64,000 nucleotides of DNA, from contig NZ_FNDR01000006.1 of the NCBI RefSeq assembly GCF_900099805.1, forward strand, positions 338,840 through 402,839, written 5' to 3'. Both the position numbers and the translations under genes were made by a program. The stretch is from Variovorax sp. OV700 (GTDB lineage Bacteria; Pseudomonadota; Gammaproteobacteria; Burkholderiales; Burkholderiaceae_C). Below are positions 18,738 through 26,179 of the stretch, in pieces. Positions within the stretch are counted from its first letter, which is position 1. Each line of letters opens with the position of its first letter. The notes beneath the pieces are model-generated. The model did not search any database, was not told the DNA's origin, and was given only the letters and a program-made list of their open reading frames with translations.

Positions 18738-18788
18738 AAAAAACCCGGGCTGCCGTGTTTCGTTGCTCGAAAACGCGGCGACCGGGTT
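18738..18788 (-). terminator. terminator-like intercistronic hairpin in the DUF11 locus
   Basis: On the minus strand AACCCGG pairs with CCGGGTT, and inner GCCG/CGGC and GTTT/AAAC pairs extend the stem. Six T follow. It lies between the 196-aa DUF11 gene and the 968-aa gene. It could terminate part of the transcripts and so set different amounts of the two proteins. Confidence 0.6.
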
Positions 18789-18836
18789 GCACTCGAAAGA
18801 AATCGGATGGCACGGTGAAAGAGGCGAAGCGCCGGA

Positions 18837-19427
18837 TCAGCGCGCAGCGCCGGACGCGGCCTGCACCGCCACCGCGGGCGGCGGCACGACCACCTCGACC
18901 TTGGCGCGCGCGCTCACGGCGGTGCTGCCGTTGGCGGGCAACTGGCCCAGCGTCCAGCGCAGCGACCGGTAGTCGGCATAGGGCACCGGCTCGGTCTTGT
19001 TGCCAGCGGCCTTGCGCATCAGCGGCTCGGCGCCGAACACGGCGTCCTTGGTCGCGGCCTGCACCAGGCCTGCGCCCGGCTTGGCGCTGCGCGGCTGGTA
19101 CTCAAGGCCTTCGGGAATCGGAAGATCCGCCACAAGGCCGGTGACCGGCTTGCCGGTGTTGTTGGTATAGGTGGCCCGGTACTCGACGACATCGCCGGGC
19201 TTGACCGAGCTGGCGTCCACCAGCTGTTCCTTGCCCTGCGCGTCCTTCACCACCTTGGACTGGGTGAGAACGACGGCAACGGCCTTCTTCTGGGCGGCCT
19301 CGGCAGCGGGTGCGGACTGGGCCGCGGCAGCGCCGGCGAAACCGGTCAGCCCGGCCAGCAGGAACGCGCTGGCGCCCAGGCTGGAAAAGCGGCAATTCAG
19401 GATTTGAGTCAGTTTTTTAATAACCAT
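18837..19427 (-). CDS. small secreted DUF11-domain protein, first gene of the surface locus
   Basis: The 196-residue protein begins MVIKKLTQILN, followed by a hydrophobic signal segment cleaved near AAAAQSAPA (about residue 37). A single DUF11-like domain covers about 45-180, with the hallmark GDVVEYRATYTNNTGKPV and LPIPEGLEY. The tail is Pro/Val/Ala-rich. The start at 19427 follows GGAG at about six bases. It is the promoter-proximal gene of four leftward genes coding for DUF11-containing exported proteins, with a structured leader upstream and a terminator-like hairpin downstream. A role as a minor or chaperone-like subunit is possible but unproven. Confidence 0.75.
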   Translation of the reverse strand: MVIKKLTQILNCRFSSLGASAFLLAGLTGFAGAAAAQSAPAAEAAQKKAVAVVLTQSKVVKDAQGKEQLVDASSVKPGDVVEYRATYTNNTGKPVTGLVADLPIPEGLEYQPRSAKPGAGLVQAATKDAVFGAEPLMRKAAGNKTEPVPYADYRSLRWTLGQLPANGSTAVSARAKVEVVVPPPAVAVQAASGAAR

Positions 19428-19470
19428 GGTTGCTCCAGATTCAAGACACACAGGAGTTCACCCCGGCGCA

Positions 19471-19519
19471 TGCCGGCAATGAAATAAGCGGCTCGGGCCG
19501 CGGGGAGAAATTGCCGGCA
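19471..19519 (-). promoter_or_regulatory. large leader hairpin upstream of the first DUF11 gene
   Basis: TGCCGGCAAT and ATTGCCGGCA form a perfect 10-bp outer stem. Inside it GCGGC and GCCGC pair around a 4-base loop. On the minus strand it lies 44 bases before the ATG. A further CCGGC copy just outside (around 19529) could pair alternatively, so a switch-like leader is conceivable. Confidence 0.5.
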
Positions 19520-19643
19520 TTGCAAGCGCCGGCGTTTGAATGAGCGATCAGTGCCTTTTCGATTTGCATCGATGCGGCACAACCCGCTGGACTGCTGCGA
19601 TTTCTCCGTCGCAGTCAGTCGTATCAACTGTTAACAAACATCT

Positions 19644-19689
19644 AGTTTTGGTTACGAAGTGTAGACCAAAACTGATACTTTGGTACCAA
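19644..19689. promoter_or_regulatory. paired dyad elements, candidate operator
   Basis: Two dyads share the core TTGGT/ACCAA. The first is AGTTTTGGT, 12 bases, ACCAAAACT (19644-19673). The second is the perfect 10-base palindrome TTGGTACCAA (19680-19689). They lie between the LysR gene and the DUF11 locus. The repeated half-site suggests cooperative binding by a dimeric regulator; the adjacent LysR protein is the obvious but unproven candidate. Confidence 0.5.
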
Positions 19690-19832
19690 TCGAAACCGAC
19701 AACTGTCCATTCGGAACAACAGTTCCGGTTACGACAACCGGAGCCGGCGGAAGCATGTTTTTCCCTCTGGAGCCCATGCGAGCGGACACGAAGCCCTCAC
19801 ACGGCGTTCGACGGATGCAATAGAAAAATGGG

Positions 19833-19852
19833 AAAAAAGCCCATGCCGGGCT
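19833..19852 (-). terminator. rho-independent terminator of the LysR gene
   Basis: On the minus strand AGCCC pairs with GGGCT over a 5-base loop and is followed by a run of T. It lies about 35 bases past the LysR stop codon and separates that gene from the DUF11 control region. Confidence 0.65.
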
Positions 19853-19886
19853 CGGGGGTGGCGAGCCGAACGTCGTCCTGCCCGAA

Positions 19887-20780
19887 TCAAGAAAGCTTGA
19901 AAATATTCAAGACGTAATCGACAAAGACCTTGATCTTTGGAGAATTGCGGCGGGACGGCAAGTAGACCAGATTGATTTCCTGCGGCTTCAATTTGATCGC
20001 CGGCAGCACGGAAACCAGAAATCCGCTGTCGATGTGTGGTTGGGCCATCGCCAGAGGGACCAGTCCTATACCTTTGGCGGCTATTGTCAATTTCAGGATC
20101 AATTCCAGATCGTCCGATTGGAATACGCTGCCCGCGCGCACCCGGTATATCTTGCCCGCGGTCGAAAGGCTGATTTCCTTTTTGCGCCCCTCGCCCTCGG
20201 TGACCAGAAATGCGTGCGACGCCAGATCGGGAACGCCCTCCAGGGCGGGATGCGCTGCCAGGTAGTCCGGGGCGGCGCACAGCACCATCGGCTCGTTCTT
20301 CAGATGGCGCGCCACCATCTCGTCGCAGCCCTCCCGTCCGCGCCGGATGGCCACATCGGCCTCGTCGCGATACAGATCGGCCCTGTCATTGCCCGTTTCG
20401 ACCACGACCTCGAGCTGCGGATAGGCCGCCATGAAATCAGGCAGATGCGCCCCGAGCAGCTCCCTGCCGTAGTAGTGAGGAACCGCCACGCGCAGCCGCC
20501 CGCCCACCGTACCGCTGCCGGAGGACAGGTTCAGCATGACGTCATCGAGGATGGTCAGCACATGCTGGGCCGCGACCAGAAACTCCCGGCCCTCCTCCGT
20601 GAGCGCGAAGCGCGTGGAGCCGCGATGCAGAAGCTGGTGTCCGACCGTCGCCTCCAGCCGCTGGAGCTGGCGCGATGCGGACGCCTTGGGCACGTTCAGC
20701 ACATCGGCTGCCGGAGTCAGTCCTCCGAGCTGGGCGGCTTTGGTGAAAAGCCGGACGTCCGACAAAGAAAAATCCTTCAT
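19887..20780 (-). CDS. LysR-family transcriptional regulator
   Basis: The 297-residue protein has an N-terminal winged helix-turn-helix (residues 1-60, core TPAADVLNVPKASASRQLQR) and a LysR substrate-binding domain (about 87-290, with LRVAVPHYYGRELL). The ATG at 20780 is preceded by GGAAG at five bases; the TTG 15 bases upstream has no better signal. The sequence type is like the DsdC/CrgA group that represses or activates nearby genes. It is upstream of, and on the same strand as, the DUF11 locus, and divergent from the GntR gene. Its own terminator means it is probably transcribed separately from the DUF11 genes. Confidence 0.85.
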   Translation of the reverse strand: MKDFSLSDVRLFTKAAQLGGLTPAADVLNVPKASASRQLQRLEATVGHQLLHRGSTRFALTEEGREFLVAAQHVLTILDDVMLNLSSGSGTVGGRLRVAVPHYYGRELLGAHLPDFMAAYPQLEVVVETGNDRADLYRDEADVAIRRGREGCDEMVARHLKNEPMVLCAAPDYLAAHPALEGVPDLASHAFLVTEGEGRKKEISLSTAGKIYRVRAGSVFQSDDLELILKLTIAAKGIGLVPLAMAQPHIDSGFLVSVLPAIKLKPQEINLVYLPSRRNSPKIKVFVDYVLNIFKLS

Positions 20781-21146
20781 TTCAACTTCCGGCAACCCTG
20801 TTTGTTTTCTTCATGAACGCTCGTATCGGCGTTTTGTGCGGCCACGCCGCTTCGCAAATGAAAGCCCCTTACGCAATTGGCGCAGTGGCCTTAAGTAACA
20901 TTTTCGAACGATAAAACAAGATTGGTTAACTTTTGCAACACAGTTTCACCGATCCGGGAATAGTTCACTATTCAGCAGCAATTGTGTAAATCGCGCTTGC
21001 AGAAACGTTGGTGCTTGAGGCTCAAAAACGACCGCAACGGCTGGACGGTCCGTGCGCCCGCCCCCAAACCCCTGCCGCCGACTGCGACAATCCACTTGGG
21101 CGAAAATTCGTCAAATGATTCAATGAATTAGACCTTTCTTATTCAT
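20781..21146. promoter_or_regulatory. divergent LysR/GntR intergenic region
   Basis: This 366-base AT-rich spacer separates the divergent LysR and GntR genes. It holds a 7-2-7 dyad GAATAGT-TC-ACTATTC at 20958-20973 and a near-palindrome TGATTCA-A-TGAATTA (one mismatch) at 21116-21130, 17 bases before the GntR start. The latter is a plausible autoregulatory site for the FadR-type protein. I see no coding sequence here. Confidence 0.5.
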
Positions 21147-21836
21147 ATGCTCCTCCAAGCTCCCCGCACCTCCCTGGCCGACAGCGCCGCCAACAGCATC
21201 CGCGCCGAGATCGCGGCCGGCCGGTGGACGATCGGTTCGCGCATTCCCATCGAACCGCAACTGGCCCTGCTGCTCGGCGTGAGCCGCGGCACCGTGCGCG
21301 AAGCGGTCAAGACGCTGGTCTCGCGCGGCCTGCTCGAGGTGCGGCAGGGCTCCGGCACCTATGTGCGCTCCGGCTTCGACCCGTCGCTCAGCTTGCAGAA
21401 GATGCGGCGCGCGAGCCTCAGAGACCAGTTCGAGGTTCGGCGCGCGCTCGAGGTCGAGGCCGCGCGGCTGGCCGCGCTGCGCCATACCGCCAAGGATCTG
21501 CGCAACCTGAAAACCCTGCTCGAAAAGCGCGGCGTGCCGGACGCAAAGGACGGTGGCGCGAGCTTCATAGAGCGTGACCTGGCCTTTCACCTGGCCATCG
21601 TCGACATCTCCGGCAACCTCGCGCTGGCCGAAACCTGCCGCTTCATCGCCGGCTACATCAAGGAAACCATCGCAAGCACGATGGACGCCGGCCTGCCGGA
21701 ACCCGACACGGCTGTGCACACCGCCATCGTCGAAGCCATTGCAAGCCGCGACCCTGACCGCGCCGCGGAGGCGGTGCGTGCCTTCATGTCGCCCATGATC
21801 GACGCCCTCGCGCAGGACGCGGAGGCCGCCCGATGA
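21147..21836 (+). CDS. GntR-family (FadR/FCD) transcriptional regulator
   Basis: The 229-residue protein has a GntR winged helix (about 10-70, core LLGVSRGTVREAVKTLVSRG, then VRQGSGTYV) and a C-terminal all-helical FCD effector domain (about 85-220). It contains the metal-ligand pattern of the family (FIERDLAFHLAIVDISGN and VHTAIVEAI). It binds DNA as a dimer and normally senses a small organic acid. Its stop overlaps the start of the MFS transporter by ATGA, so the two are co-translated and the transporter is its likely target. The start has no strong ribosome-binding site. Confidence 0.88.
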   Translation: MLLQAPRTSLADSAANSIRAEIAAGRWTIGSRIPIEPQLALLLGVSRGTVREAVKTLVSRGLLEVRQGSGTYVRSGFDPSLSLQKMRRASLRDQFEVRRALEVEAARLAALRHTAKDLRNLKTLLEKRGVPDAKDGGASFIERDLAFHLAIVDISGNLALAETCRFIAGYIKETIASTMDAGLPEPDTAVHTAIVEAIASRDPDRAAEAVRAFMSPMIDALAQDAEAAR

Positions 21837-23113
21837 GCGCAGTGCCGTTCAGGGCGGGCCACACGGCCGACGAACTGCTGATCGACGCCGAGGCCGACAG
21901 CATGCCCGCGCCGCGCGCCACGCCGGCGGGCAGCCTGGGCCGGCGCATCCTGCTGGGCGCGAGCGTGGTGCTGATCGCCTTCAACCTGCGGCCGGTGTTC
22001 GCCAGCCTGTCGGTGGTGCTGCCCGAGATCATTGCGGCCACCGGTCTCTCCGCCACCGCCGCGAGCCTCTTGACCACGCTGCCCATCGTCTGCCTGGGTG
22101 TGTTCGCGCCGCTGGCGCCGGGCCTTGGCCGTCGCTTCGGCACCGAGCGCACGCTGCTCGCCTGCATGGTGCTGATCCTGGTGGGCACGCTGCTGCGGGG
22201 CACCGGCAGCATCCCGCTGCTGTTCCTGGCCTCTGCCATCGCGGGCAGCGGCATCGCGGTTTCGAACGTGCTGCTCTCCGGCCTCGTGAAGCGCGACTTC
22301 CCCGGACAGGCGGCGCTGATGATGGGCCTCTACACCATGGCAGTGTGCGGCGGTGCGGCCAGCGCCGCGGGCGTCACCGTGCCGATCCAGCATGCGCTCG
22401 GCGGAAGCTGGACCTACGCGCTTGCCATGTGGGCGGCGCCAGCCTTGCTGGTCACGCTGATCTGGGCCCCGCAAGCCCTGCCGCTGAAGCCGGTGCCCAG
22501 CGAATCGGGCTTCACCGTGCGCGGCTTGTGGCGCGACCGGCTGGCATGGCAGGTCACGTTCTTCATGGGACTCCAATCGGCCCTTGCGTACATCGTGATG
22601 GGTTGGCTTGCACCCATCCTGCGCGAACGCGGGCTCGGCAGCGAGACTGCGGGCTACGTGGTGTCGCTGTCGGTCATGACGCAGGTGGTGACCTGCCTCG
22701 TGGTGCCGGCCGTGGCAGTGAAGCTGCGCAACCAGCGCGGTCTGGCGGTGGTGCTGGCCGCGCTCACCGTGGCCGCGATGCTGGCCATGCTGTTCGCGCC
22801 GCTTGGCGGCGTGTGGTTGTGGGCCGTGCTGCTGGGCATTGCGCAGGGCGGCACCTTTGCGCTGGCGCTCACGATGATCGTGCTGCGCTCGCCCGATTCG
22901 CACGTGGCTGCGCACCTCTCGGGCATGGCTCAGGGTGTTGGTTATGTCGTCGCGGCGTTCGGGCCTTTGTTGGCCGGCCTGCTGCATGGATGGACCGGCA
23001 GCTTCCGCGCATCCTCATGGCTTTTCCTCGGGCTGGGCATTGCACTGGTGACGGCGGGCATCGGCGCAGGGCGCACCATGCACGTGGGAGCGATCACGGT
23101 TCCGCAGCGCTGA
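21833..23113 (+). CDS. CynX/NimT-family MFS transporter
   Basis: The 426-residue membrane protein has twelve predicted helices in two halves, beginning near residue 38 (GASVVLIAFNLRPVFASLSV). The NLRP segment in the first helix and the following VVLPEI are typical of the cyanate/nitroimidazole (CynX/NimT) branch of the major facilitator superfamily. The hydrophilic N-terminal tail of about 35 residues is longer than usual; an internal ATG at 21902 would shorten it. The ATGA overlap with the GntR gene supports the listed start. The substrate cannot be read from the sequence. A cyanase gene lies 3 kb downstream but on the other strand. Confidence 0.82.
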   Translation: MSAVPFRAGHTADELLIDAEADSMPAPRATPAGSLGRRILLGASVVLIAFNLRPVFASLSVVLPEIIAATGLSATAASLLTTLPIVCLGVFAPLAPGLGRRFGTERTLLACMVLILVGTLLRGTGSIPLLFLASAIAGSGIAVSNVLLSGLVKRDFPGQAALMMGLYTMAVCGGAASAAGVTVPIQHALGGSWTYALAMWAAPALLVTLIWAPQALPLKPVPSESGFTVRGLWRDRLAWQVTFFMGLQSALAYIVMGWLAPILRERGLGSETAGYVVSLSVMTQVVTCLVVPAVAVKLRNQRGLAVVLAALTVAAMLAMLFAPLGGVWLWAVLLGIAQGGTFALALTMIVLRSPDSHVAAHLSGMAQGVGYVVAAFGPLLAGLLHGWTGSFRASSWLFLGLGIALVTAGIGAGRTMHVGAITVPQR

Positions 23114-23136
23114 CGACGAGAAAGGCGGCCGCACCG

Positions 23137-23937
23137 CTACTGCGGTCCGCCGCAGAACCCCGCGCGTTCGGTGGTCCTGGCGGCAAAGTGCAGGCGCGTG
23201 GTGGTCGCGGCGCTCGGGGGCGTGTGCGCCGGCCAGTCGCTTTGCAGCCACGTGAATTGCCAGTTGTAGGGCTCGCCCGGCCGGACGGGTTCGCCATAGG
23301 CGATGCGCAGACTGCCGCTGCTCTCGTCGTGGCAATGCTTCGACTGCTTGTATTCCTTCTCGCTGAAGCAGGCTCGGACCATCTTCGAGCAGGAAAAGGG
23401 AATGTCGTCGTACGCGGCCTTGCTCTCGTCGAGCGGAACGAAGTCGGCCTTGGTGAACGAAGCGCCGCCGCCCGAATACATCTCGGACACCGTCTGGAGC
23501 ACGGCGACGGCCCATTGCCCCTCGGCCAGCGGGTAGAGGGCCGGAGCGAGCGAAACACGCGCCTCGGGCGTGCCGCTCCCTTCTTTCTTCAACGCGGCGG
23601 CATAGCTGCTGAAGTCATGCAGGCGCGCGAGCTGCCAGGTTCTCGAATCTGCGCCGCGCTTGATGCGCAACATCGCCATGGCCAGCGGCTCGTCAGATAA
23701 CACCGCGTAGTCGCCTGCAGCTGCGCCACGCGGCCGATACAACCCGAGGGACTGTGGATTGCAAGGCTGCGGCAGCAGCGCACACAGACGTGGGCGCCAT
23801 TCAGGATCGACGGACTCCGGCTTCTTGACCGCGTCGAACGGCTGCGCGGCGGGTGCGGCAATGACCTGGCCGGCCAGCAGCAGCAGCAAAGCGAGCATCG
23901 AGGCAGCAGGGCAAAGGGCTGGTGACGGCTTTTTCAT
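23137..23937 (-). CDS. secreted cysteine-containing protein of unknown function
   Basis: The 266-residue protein has a signal peptide (MKKPSPALCPA, hydrophobic LLLLLAGQVIAA, cleavage near APAAQ). I recognise no domain. Eight or so cysteines in the mature part (RLCALLPQPC, FSCSKMVRAC, KHCHDES, GFCGG at the end) suggest disulfide bonds in the periplasm. The start at 23937 is set by the signal peptide; the longer frame to 24066 lacks one and would overlap the divergent FMN reductase gene. The gene converges with the MFS gene. Confidence 0.65.
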   Translation of the reverse strand: MKKPSPALCPAASMLALLLLLAGQVIAAPAAQPFDAVKKPESVDPEWRPRLCALLPQPCNPQSLGLYRPRGAAAGDYAVLSDEPLAMAMLRIKRGADSRTWQLARLHDFSSYAAALKKEGSGTPEARVSLAPALYPLAEGQWAVAVLQTVSEMYSGGGASFTKADFVPLDESKAAYDDIPFSCSKMVRACFSEKEYKQSKHCHDESSGSLRIAYGEPVRPGEPYNWQFTWLQSDWPAHTPPSAATTTRLHFAARTTERAGFCGGPQ

Positions 23938-24055
23938 GGACGGGAATGGTAGCCAGACTGCTGCAAGAAGTTGCGACCAAATTGCCGAATGAGCGATGGC
24001 CTCGATGTTGTAGCCTTCGCAACGTGGCCGCCCCGGCCTCTCGAACGGAGCGAAG

Positions 24056-24646
24056 ATGGCTGACAAGATCCTGGTGTTCTATGGCTCGTATCGATCGGAT
24101 CGCATGGGCATTCGCCTGGCGGACTACGTGGTGGCCGGCCTCAACGCGCGCGGCGCCGAAGCCGAACTGATCGACGCCCAGGCCGTCGGCCTGCCGATGC
24201 TCGACCGCATGTACAAGGAGTATCCCCAGGGTGCCGCGCCCGCGGCGATGGAAGCGCTGGCGCAGAAGATACGCGGCGCCGACGCCTTCGTCTTCGTGAC
24301 CGGCGAATACAACTGGGGCCCGCAGCCCGGCTTGAAGAACCTCACCGACCACTTCCTCGAGGAATGGTTCTGGCGTCCCGCCGCCGTCGCCAGCTATTCG
24401 GCGGGGCGTTTCTCCGGTGTGCGCTCGGGCACCTTGTGGCATTCGATCCTGTCCGAGATGGGAATGGTCGTCATCTCGAGCACGCTGGCCGTCGGCCCCA
24501 TTTCGCAGACGCTGGATGCGGGCGGCAAGCCCACGGGTGGTCCGGGCGAATCGCTCGAGCGCTCGTTCGGGCGCTTCGCCGACGACCTGGCGTGGTGGAC
24601 CGAGGCCGCGCGCACGCAGCGGGCGCAGAAGGCACCGCCCTATTGA
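24056..24646 (+). CDS. NADPH-dependent FMN reductase-family flavoprotein
   Basis: The 196-residue flavodoxin-fold protein starts MADKILVFYGSYRSDRMG, where GSxR binds the FMN phosphate. The second flavin-contact motif GEYNWGPQPGLKNLTDHF corresponds to the PEYNxSxPGxLKN signature of the family. It reduces flavin, quinone or azo substrates with NAD(P)H in the cytoplasm. GGAG six bases upstream supports the start. It is divergent from the secreted unknown protein (118 bases between starts) and converges on the DUF4329 gene. Substrate unknown. Confidence 0.85.
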   Translation: MADKILVFYGSYRSDRMGIRLADYVVAGLNARGAEAELIDAQAVGLPMLDRMYKEYPQGAAPAAMEALAQKIRGADAFVFVTGEYNWGPQPGLKNLTDHFLEEWFWRPAAVASYSAGRFSGVRSGTLWHSILSEMGMVVISSTLAVGPISQTLDAGGKPTGGPGESLERSFGRFADDLAWWTEAARTQRAQKAPPY

Positions 24647-24673
24647 CCGGCGGCAGTGGGTTTTCCGTTGCGG

Positions 24674-25192
24674 CTACGTGGCGTTCAGCCGTGCACGCGT
24701 CCTCGATCTGGGCGTGACCTTGGGCGGATCGCGCAGGATTATTTCATCCCGGCAGTTCTTAAGCCTCGGCCCCGCGACCGCGGTCTTCTTCGTCCTGTGG
24801 TCGTATTTGAGGAACAGGCCCGACACGCTGCCGACATAGGCATCGATTCCGAAATCGTCCGCCACGCCCCGGTCTTCCGGTGAGAACTTGTTGGGCTCCA
24901 TCTTGAAGCCGGCGCCTTTGATCGCGGGGTGCGTGTGGTAGTAAGCCACGGCGCTGGTGCCTTCGGGGCAGCCCTTGTTGCCACCGCGGTGGCCCACGTC
25001 GACGGTGTTGGTGTCTCCCTCGCGTGGGGGCATGGCGAAGTATTTGGTGCCCCACTGGCAAATCATGCCGCCGAACTCCTTGCGCCGTTCGATGGACTCG
25101 ATGAGCACGGCTTCGAGCGCCGCGCGCGCGGCTCCGGTCGGCGTGTCGAAGAGTTGGATCTCGAAAGGGAATGGGGGCGGTGCGGTATCCAT
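24674..25192 (-). CDS. DUF4329-domain protein with JAMM-like motif
   Basis: The 172-residue protein shows H86-T-H88-P and S104-P-E-D107, a spacing variant of the JAMM metalloprotease signature (HxHP...SxxD), within a DUF4329-like fold (VAYYHTHP, then GVADDFGIDAYVGS). Such domains usually sit at the C-terminus of large polymorphic toxins; here it stands alone without a signal peptide or immunity-like neighbour. The start is the ATG beginning MDTAPPPFPFEIQLFD; no strong ribosome-binding site is seen. Protease or deamidase activity is inference from the motif. Confidence 0.65.
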   Translation of the reverse strand: MDTAPPPFPFEIQLFDTPTGAARAALEAVLIESIERRKEFGGMICQWGTKYFAMPPREGDTNTVDVGHRGGNKGCPEGTSAVAYYHTHPAIKGAGFKMEPNKFSPEDRGVADDFGIDAYVGSVSGLFLKYDHRTKKTAVAGPRLKNCRDEIILRDPPKVTPRSRTRARLNAT

Positions 25193-25402
25193 GCCCGGAG
25201 TGTCGCGGCTGCGCGCGCACGCGGCCATCTGCCAGAAAGCGTATGACACCCGGCCGGCCGCGGCGGGCACCACCTCTGCAGGATCAGGCAAGAACCTTGC
25301 TCGATCCGGATAACACCTGAAGCACCATCCGCGCGAGACTTGTCTCCATGCCCGGCGCTGCGTTGCGCCATGGTTCACACCAACCCGCACGAGGAGTTTC
25401 TC

Positions 25403-26152
25403 ATGAGCGCAATCCAGGAAAAAGTCGTTCTCATCACGGGCGCAAGCGGTGGCATCGGCGAGGCGGCCGCGCGGCTCTTGGCACGTCGCGGCGCCAAGGT
25501 GGTGCTCGGCGCGCGCCGCACGGAGCGGCTCGAGGCACTGGCCCACGACATCACGGCCGCCGGCGGAACGGCGAGCTTCCAGCGGCTCGACGTCACCTAT
25601 CGGCCCGACGTGGAGGCGTTTGCCGAGTTCGCACTCGAGACGCACGACCGCATCGACGTGCTGGTGAACGCCGCGGGCGTCATGCCGCTCTCGCCGCTGT
25701 GGACGCGCAAGGTCGACGAGTGGGAACTGATGATCGACGTGAACCTGCGCGGCGTGCTGCTGGGCATTGCGGCGGTGCTGCCGACGATGCAGGAGCAGGG
25801 CTGGGGCCACATCGTCAATGTGGCGCCGGTGCCCGCGCATGGCGTGTCGCCGAATTCAGCCGTCTATTGCGGCACGCAGTACGCGGTCGACGCCATTTCG
25901 GAAGGGCTGCGCCAGGAGCATGCGGGCCGGGTGCGCGTGACCGTGGTGCGCCCCGATGTGAGCGAGGCAGACCGCACGCTGGCCGATCGCATCGCGGCCT
26001 GCAGCTCGTTCGAGCGCATGGTCACGCGGCGGCGCATCGCGGTGCCGGTGGAGGCCGTGGCCCGCTCGATTGCGGGCGCCATCGAAGGCAGCAGCATCTC
26101 GGCACCGCGGCGCACGGCATGGCGCCCGCGGCCGGCGGAGCACGCGTTCTGA
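25403..26152 (+). CDS. short-chain dehydrogenase/reductase family protein with altered catalytic residues
   Basis: The 249-residue Rossmann protein has the cofactor motif TGASGGIG (about residues 13-20), VNAAGV and the NLRGVL asparagine. The catalytic region aligns without gaps to the common HIVNISSVAG...YSATKFAV pattern but reads NVAPVPAHG...Y155-C-G-T-Q159. The catalytic Ser is Pro142 and the catalytic Lys is Gln159; only Tyr155 remains. It should therefore bind NAD(P) but may not reduce or oxidise in the normal way. GAGGAG six bases upstream of ATG fixes the start. It converges on cynS. Confidence 0.85.
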   Translation: MSAIQEKVVLITGASGGIGEAAARLLARRGAKVVLGARRTERLEALAHDITAAGGTASFQRLDVTYRPDVEAFAEFALETHDRIDVLVNAAGVMPLSPLWTRKVDEWELMIDVNLRGVLLGIAAVLPTMQEQGWGHIVNVAPVPAHGVSPNSAVYCGTQYAVDAISEGLRQEHAGRVRVTVVRPDVSEADRTLADRIAACSSFERMVTRRRIAVPVEAVARSIAGAIEGSSISAPRRTAWRPRPAEHAF

Positions 26153-26179
26153 GGGGCCGCGCCGCGTCATTAGGTCTTA

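Larger units (their letters stand above)
19428..19886 (-). promoter_or_regulatory. control region of the DUF11 surface locus
   Basis: This 459-base gene-free stretch is more AT-rich than its surroundings. Reading leftward from the LysR stop it holds the LysR terminator (19833-19852), a palindrome TTGGTACCAA (19680-19689), an inverted repeat AGTTTTGGT/ACCAAAACT (19644-19673), an AT-rich stretch suitable for a promoter (19620-19640), and a long leader with a large hairpin (19471-19519). I could not assign a convincing -35/-10 pair. Confidence 0.55.

Noticed and set aside
3734..18818. Very long rightward open frames (up to 1587 codons) opposite the DUF11 genes
   Set aside because: They are rich in Arg, Gly, His and Ala with no domain or signal, lie entirely antisense to well-supported genes, and are the usual stop-poor shadow of high-GC repeat coding sequence.
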